Positions 14,818-17,638 of a DNA stretch of 17,638 nucleotides are shown here, one piece after another. This stretch comes from CAZCZZ01 sp964503335 (GTDB lineage: Bacteria > Verrucomicrobiota > Kiritimatiellia > CAIVKH01): positions 1 through 17,638 of the forward strand of contig CAZCZZ010000072.1 of NCBI GenBank assembly GCA_964503335.1. Reading direction: 5' to 3'. Under the pieces are notes generated by a model. The model saw nothing but the letters and a program-made list of their open reading frames with translations. It was not told the origin of the DNA and ran no database searches. Positions within the stretch are counted from its first letter, which is position 1, and each line of letters starts with the position of its first letter. The position numbers and the translations under genes were made by a program.

Positions 14818-15078
14818 GCGCGCAACATAGTGGTTTTGCGTTGCTTGAGACCAGTCTGATTTGGATTCGCCTTCCCGAAGTTGATATGAAACATCGCCGT
14901 AGTTTTTTTAGCCAACTTATACGTTTTTGTATATATCTTGGCCTGTTAATACATTGTTGATTGCATAGCTTCGATGAATGCATCGTGCTTTCATGCAATA
15001 GGTTATGGCTATCAACAGGTTCGGGAGTCGCGTTTGGCATGGGCTTTGCCATAGGGAAGCGGTCGGAAAGGGCAAGCC
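14818..15078. promoter_or_regulatory. Divergent, AT-rich promoter region between corA and the ATP-grasp gene
   Basis: 261 nt with no gene, clearly more AT-rich than its surroundings at about 14880-15000. It must drive corA leftward and the ATP-grasp gene rightward. A small inverted repeat TATAC (14918-14922) / GTATA (14929-14933) sits in the most AT-rich part. I see no confident -35/-10 pair on either strand. Confidence 0.5.
14960..14999 (+). promoter_or_regulatory. Nested hairpin in the leader of the ATP-grasp gene
   Basis: Outer stem ATTGCAT (14960-14966) / ATGCAAT (14993-14999) and inner stem CGATG (14972-14976) / CATCG (14981-14985) with loop AATG. Both stems are perfect. It starts 119 nt before the ATG at 15079, so it could be a leader RNA element or an operator pair. 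Confidence 0.5.
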
Positions 15079-16551
15079 ATGCGATTCGAAAGCTACGAAA
15101 CAGAGGGTTTTTACGATGAGATGTTCGAGGCGCCGGGGAAGCCGCGGGCGGGCGCTCAACTTCTGGCGCAGCGGCTGCAGTCGATTCCTGACACTGACCT
15201 CTTAAGCCGGCAGCAGGCAGCGGAACGAACGCTGCTCCAGCTTGGCATCACCTTCAATGTGTACGGGGAACGGGATGGAACGGAGCGCATCTGGCCGTTC
15301 GATATCATTCCCCGCATTGTTCCGTCGAATGAATGGGTGCGACTGGAGAAAGGGCTGAAGCAGCGCATCACGGCGTTGAACCTTTTCATCGACGATATCT
15401 ACCACGACCAGAAGATCCTGAAGGACGGCGTGATTCCGAAGGACCTGATCCTTTCGGCGAAGTCCTATCGCGAGGCTTGCCACGGGTTGAATCCGCCGCA
15501 GGGCATCTGGTGTCATGTCACGGGCACGGATCTCGTGCGCGACAACGCGGGCGAGGTCTTCGTGCTCGAGGACAACCTGCGCTGCCCGTCCGGCGTCTCC
15601 TACGTTCTCGAAAACCGGCGCATCATGAAGAACACCTTTCCGCAGGTGTTCGAGGCGTCACGGGTCCGGCCGGTCGCGGATTACACCAGTCGCCTGCTTG
15701 ACCTGCTGCAACACATCGCGCCGGCCGGCGTGACAAACCCGCGCGTGGTGGTGCTCACCCCGGGCATGTACAACTCGGCCTATTTCGAGCACTCGTTCCT
15801 CGCCCAGCAGATGGGTGTGGAACTGGTGGAGGGACGCGACCTGATGGTGCATGGCGGCCACGTCGTGATGCGCACGACCGGAGGCTTTGAACGGGTCGAC
15901 GTGATTTATCGCCGCATCGACGACGACTTCATTGACCCGAAGGTGTTCCGCGAGGATTCGATGCTCGGCGTGCCCGGGCTTCTCGATGTGTACCGTGCCG
16001 GACGCGTGGCCCTTGCGAACGCGCCCGGCACAGGGGTTGCCGATGACAAGGTCGTCTATGCGTATGTGCCACAGATGATCAAATACTACCTGGGCGAGGA
16101 CGCGATCCTGCCGAATGTGCCGACGTACCTGTGCTGGCTGGAATCGGATCTCGCCTACGTACTCGGCAACCTCGACAAGCTCGTGGTGAAGTCCGCCAAC
16201 GAGTCCGGCGGGTACGGCATGCTCATTGGCCCCCACTCCACGAAGGAACAGCGCGCGGAGTTCGCCGTGAAGATCAAGGAGAACCCGCGCAACTTCATCG
16301 CCCAGCCCACGTTGTCGTTGTCCCGCGTACCCATCATCACGGCGGACCGTCTCGAAGGCCGTCACGTGGACCTTCGTCCGTACATTCTCTATGGAAAGGA
16401 CATCTTCGTGTTGCCCGGCGGGCTTACCCGTGTCGCGCTGCGCAAGGGATCGCTCGTGGTGAATTCATCGCAGGGCGGCGGCAGCAAGGACACCTGGGTG
16501 CTCATGGACGAGGGCTCGAACGGCAACGGGAACGGAAAACATCCCCATTGA
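15079..16551 (+). CDS. Circularly permuted ATP-grasp protein (DUF404/DUF407 type)
   Basis: A 490-aa putative peptide or amide ligase of the circularly permuted ATP-grasp class. Family landmarks include FYDEMFEAPGKPR (11-23), LGITFNVYGE (55-64), WPFDIIPRI (72-80), VLEDNLRCPSGVSYVLENR (162-180, acidic metal/ATP region), YNSAYFEHSFLAQQMGVELV (231-250), IYRRIDDDF (276-284) and KSANESGGYGM (371-381, nucleotide-binding glycine loop). Length is normal. The C-terminus ends in an odd Gly/Asn-rich tail (GSNGNGNGKHPH). The alpha-E gene follows after 15 nt, as in many bacteria where this pair co-occurs with a transglutaminase and an Anbu-type peptidase. It is proposed in the literature to make or modify a peptide tag or metabolite; the actual substrate is unknown. 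The ribosome binding site is a weak purine run (GGAAAGGG). Confidence 0.96.
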   Translation: MRFESYETEGFYDEMFEAPGKPRAGAQLLAQRLQSIPDTDLLSRQQAAERTLLQLGITFNVYGERDGTERIWPFDIIPRIVPSNEWVRLEKGLKQRITALNLFIDDIYHDQKILKDGVIPKDLILSAKSYREACHGLNPPQGIWCHVTGTDLVRDNAGEVFVLEDNLRCPSGVSYVLENRRIMKNTFPQVFEASRVRPVADYTSRLLDLLQHIAPAGVTNPRVVVLTPGMYNSAYFEHSFLAQQMGVELVEGRDLMVHGGHVVMRTTGGFERVDVIYRRIDDDFIDPKVFREDSMLGVPGLLDVYRAGRVALANAPGTGVADDKVVYAYVPQMIKYYLGEDAILPNVPTYLCWLESDLAYVLGNLDKLVVKSANESGGYGMLIGPHSTKEQRAEFAVKIKENPRNFIAQPTLSLSRVPIITADRLEGRHVDLRPYILYGKDIFVLPGGLTRVALRKGSLVVNSSQGGGSKDTWVLMDEGSNGNGNGKHPH

Positions 16552-16566
16552 TTCAGGTAGCACACC

Positions 16567-17529
16567 ATGCTTAGTCGCGTCGCAGATTCAATCTATTGGA
16601 TGAGCCGGTGCATCGAACGGGCCGAAAACGTCGCCCGCTTCATCGACGTCAACCTCACGCTCATGATCGACCTGCCCAGCGGGTCCGCGGAACAGTGGCA
16701 GCCGCTGGTCGAGGTCACCGGCGACTTCAAATGGTTCGTCGAAAAGTACCGGCACGCGACGAAGGAGAACGTGATCCAGTTCCTCGTGTTCGATCGCGAG
16801 TATCCGAACTCGATCGCTTCCTGCCTTCGCTGCGCCCGTGAGAACGCGCGGTCGATCCGCGAAGTGATCTCTTCCGAAATGTGGGAGCAGATCAACCGGT
16901 TCTACTTGATGGTGCGTGATGCGTCGGCACAAGGGCCCGCAGCCCTCGCCCAGTCCAACGACTTCTTCAACGAGGTGAAACTCGCAAGCCACCTCTTCTC
17001 CGGCATCGCCGACAACACGATGACGCACAACGAGGCGTGGCATTTCTGCCGGCTCGGCGAGTTCATGGAGCGGGCCGACAAGACATCGCGCATCGTCGAT
17101 GTGAAGTACTTCTACCTGCTGCCCTCGGCGCAGGATGTGGGGTCGCCGCTGGACGAAATCCAGTGGACCGCCGTGCTGCGCTCCGCCAGCGCATTCGAGA
17201 TGTACCGGAAGAAATACGGACGAATCGTCCCGAATCGCGTCTCCGAATTCCTGCTGCTCGACCGGCAGTTTCCGCGGGCCGTCCAATACTGCGCGATCGT
17301 GGCGGAGGAATCCCTGCGCGCGATCTCGGGGTCGCCGCCCGGCACCTTCCGCAATGCGGCGGAGCAACGCTTCGGGCTGCTGACATCCGAACTGGCGTAC
17401 ACGAGTTCCGCCGACATCGCGAAGATCGGGCTGCACGAATTTCTGGACGGATTCCAGGGCAAATTGAACCGCGTGGGGGACGCGGTCTACGAAACCTATT
17501 TCGACCTTAAGCCGCTGCCGATCGGTTAG
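16567..17529 (+). CDS. Alpha-E domain protein (DUF403)
   Basis: A 320-aa all-helical protein. The N-terminus MLSRVADSIYWMSRCIERAENVAR is diagnostic of the alpha-E family, as is the later FMERADKTSRIVDVKYFYLL (about 166-185), which repeats the Glu-Arg-Ala motif. No signal peptide or membrane helix is seen. Its biochemical function is unknown; it partners the circularly permuted ATP-grasp protein encoded 15 nt upstream and almost certainly shares its mRNA. In many genomes a transglutaminase-like protein follows. Here a REPIN-like hairpin pair begins 17 nt after the stop and no further gene starts before the window ends, so those partners are either farther on or elsewhere. Confidence 0.96.
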   Translation: MLSRVADSIYWMSRCIERAENVARFIDVNLTLMIDLPSGSAEQWQPLVEVTGDFKWFVEKYRHATKENVIQFLVFDREYPNSIASCLRCARENARSIREVISSEMWEQINRFYLMVRDASAQGPAALAQSNDFFNEVKLASHLFSGIADNTMTHNEAWHFCRLGEFMERADKTSRIVDVKYFYLLPSAQDVGSPLDEIQWTAVLRSASAFEMYRKKYGRIVPNRVSEFLLLDRQFPRAVQYCAIVAEESLRAISGSPPGTFRNAAEQRFGLLTSELAYTSSADIAKIGLHEFLDGFQGKLNRVGDAVYETYFDLKPLPIG

Positions 17530-17545
17530 CAACATTTTTGAGAAA

Positions 17546-17607
17546 CTGTAGCCGCGGCACTCTGCTGCCGCGCTCTTGGGGATACACGCCAGCAGAGTGG
17601 CGTGGCT
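17546..17607. repeat. REPIN-like inverted pair of hairpins, copy 2
   Basis: Hairpin A is CGCGGCA (17553-17559), loop CTCTGC, TGCCGCG (17566-17572). A 12-nt linker follows. Hairpin B is CACGCCA (17585-17591), loop GCAGAG, TGGCGTG (17598-17604). B is a diverged reverse complement of A; the two stem differences are both compensated, and the loops are complementary. It lies 3' of the alpha-E gene and may also act in termination. The rest of the window (to 17638) has no supported gene. Confidence 0.9.
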
Positions 17608-17638
17608 TCCATGAGAAGGCCGACTCTGTCAAGGACGG

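Noticed and set aside
16588..17535. 315-codon minus-strand frame opposite the alpha-E gene
   Set aside because: Antisense shadow of a diagnostic alpha-E protein; its length only reflects GC-rich third codon positions.

Overview
The window is a GC-rich bacterial chromosome segment with 13 supportable protein genes, no rRNA or tRNA, and an unusual amount of structured intergenic repeat DNA. The gene mix (an integron-type integrase with an N-terminal extension, a GT39-type glycosyltransferase with a long C-terminal part, SGNH hydrolase, CorA plus a 6-TM potassium channel, and an ATP-grasp/alpha-E pair), the GTG starts and the REP-like hairpins suggest a Gram-negative member of the Verrucomicrobiota (Opitutales-like). 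No rRNA or other phylogenetic marker is present, so that assignment is inference.

Layout. (1) Positions 1-3219 are an accessory region. It holds palindromes, an integron-type tyrosine recombinase (351-1652, +), a long hairpin (1809-1867), eleven 21-bp tandem repeats (1871-2101), another hairpin (2222-2264), an orphan gene with a fibronectin-III-like C-terminus (2291-2980, +), a terminator-like hairpin and a three-arm inverted/direct repeat cluster (3087-3203). (2) Positions 3220-9716 (up to 9800 if the earliest start is used) are a tight minus-strand operon. In transcription order it reads GT39-like glycosyltransferase, glycerophosphodiester phosphodiesterase, TIGR02757/DUF2400 protein, TauE/SafE permease and secreted alpha/beta hydrolase; three junctions overlap and the last has a 3-nt gap. 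(3) Divergent from it, 10053-12943 (+) is a two-gene operon of a GT-C-like polytopic protein and a membrane-anchored SGNH hydrolase. Together with the GT39 gene this suggests envelope glycan assembly or modification. (4) Positions 13070-14817 (-) hold CorA followed by a voltage-sensor potassium channel, joined by a 4-nt overlap. (5) Positions 15079-17529 (+) hold a circularly permuted ATP-grasp protein and an alpha-E protein, the core of a known but poorly understood peptide-ligase system. Its usual transglutaminase and proteasome-like peptidase partners are not within the window.

The intergenic DNA carries at least two REP-like hairpin families. One forms inverted pairs (12966-13050 and 17546-17607). 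Its arms have different stem sequences with compensating base-pair changes but the same hexamer loop (CTCTGC or its complement GCAGAG), and the loop also appears on an unrelated stem at 9923-9944. The best candidate for something undescribed is the composite after the integrase: long hairpin, 21-bp heptad-coding-like repeat, hairpin and orphan gene.
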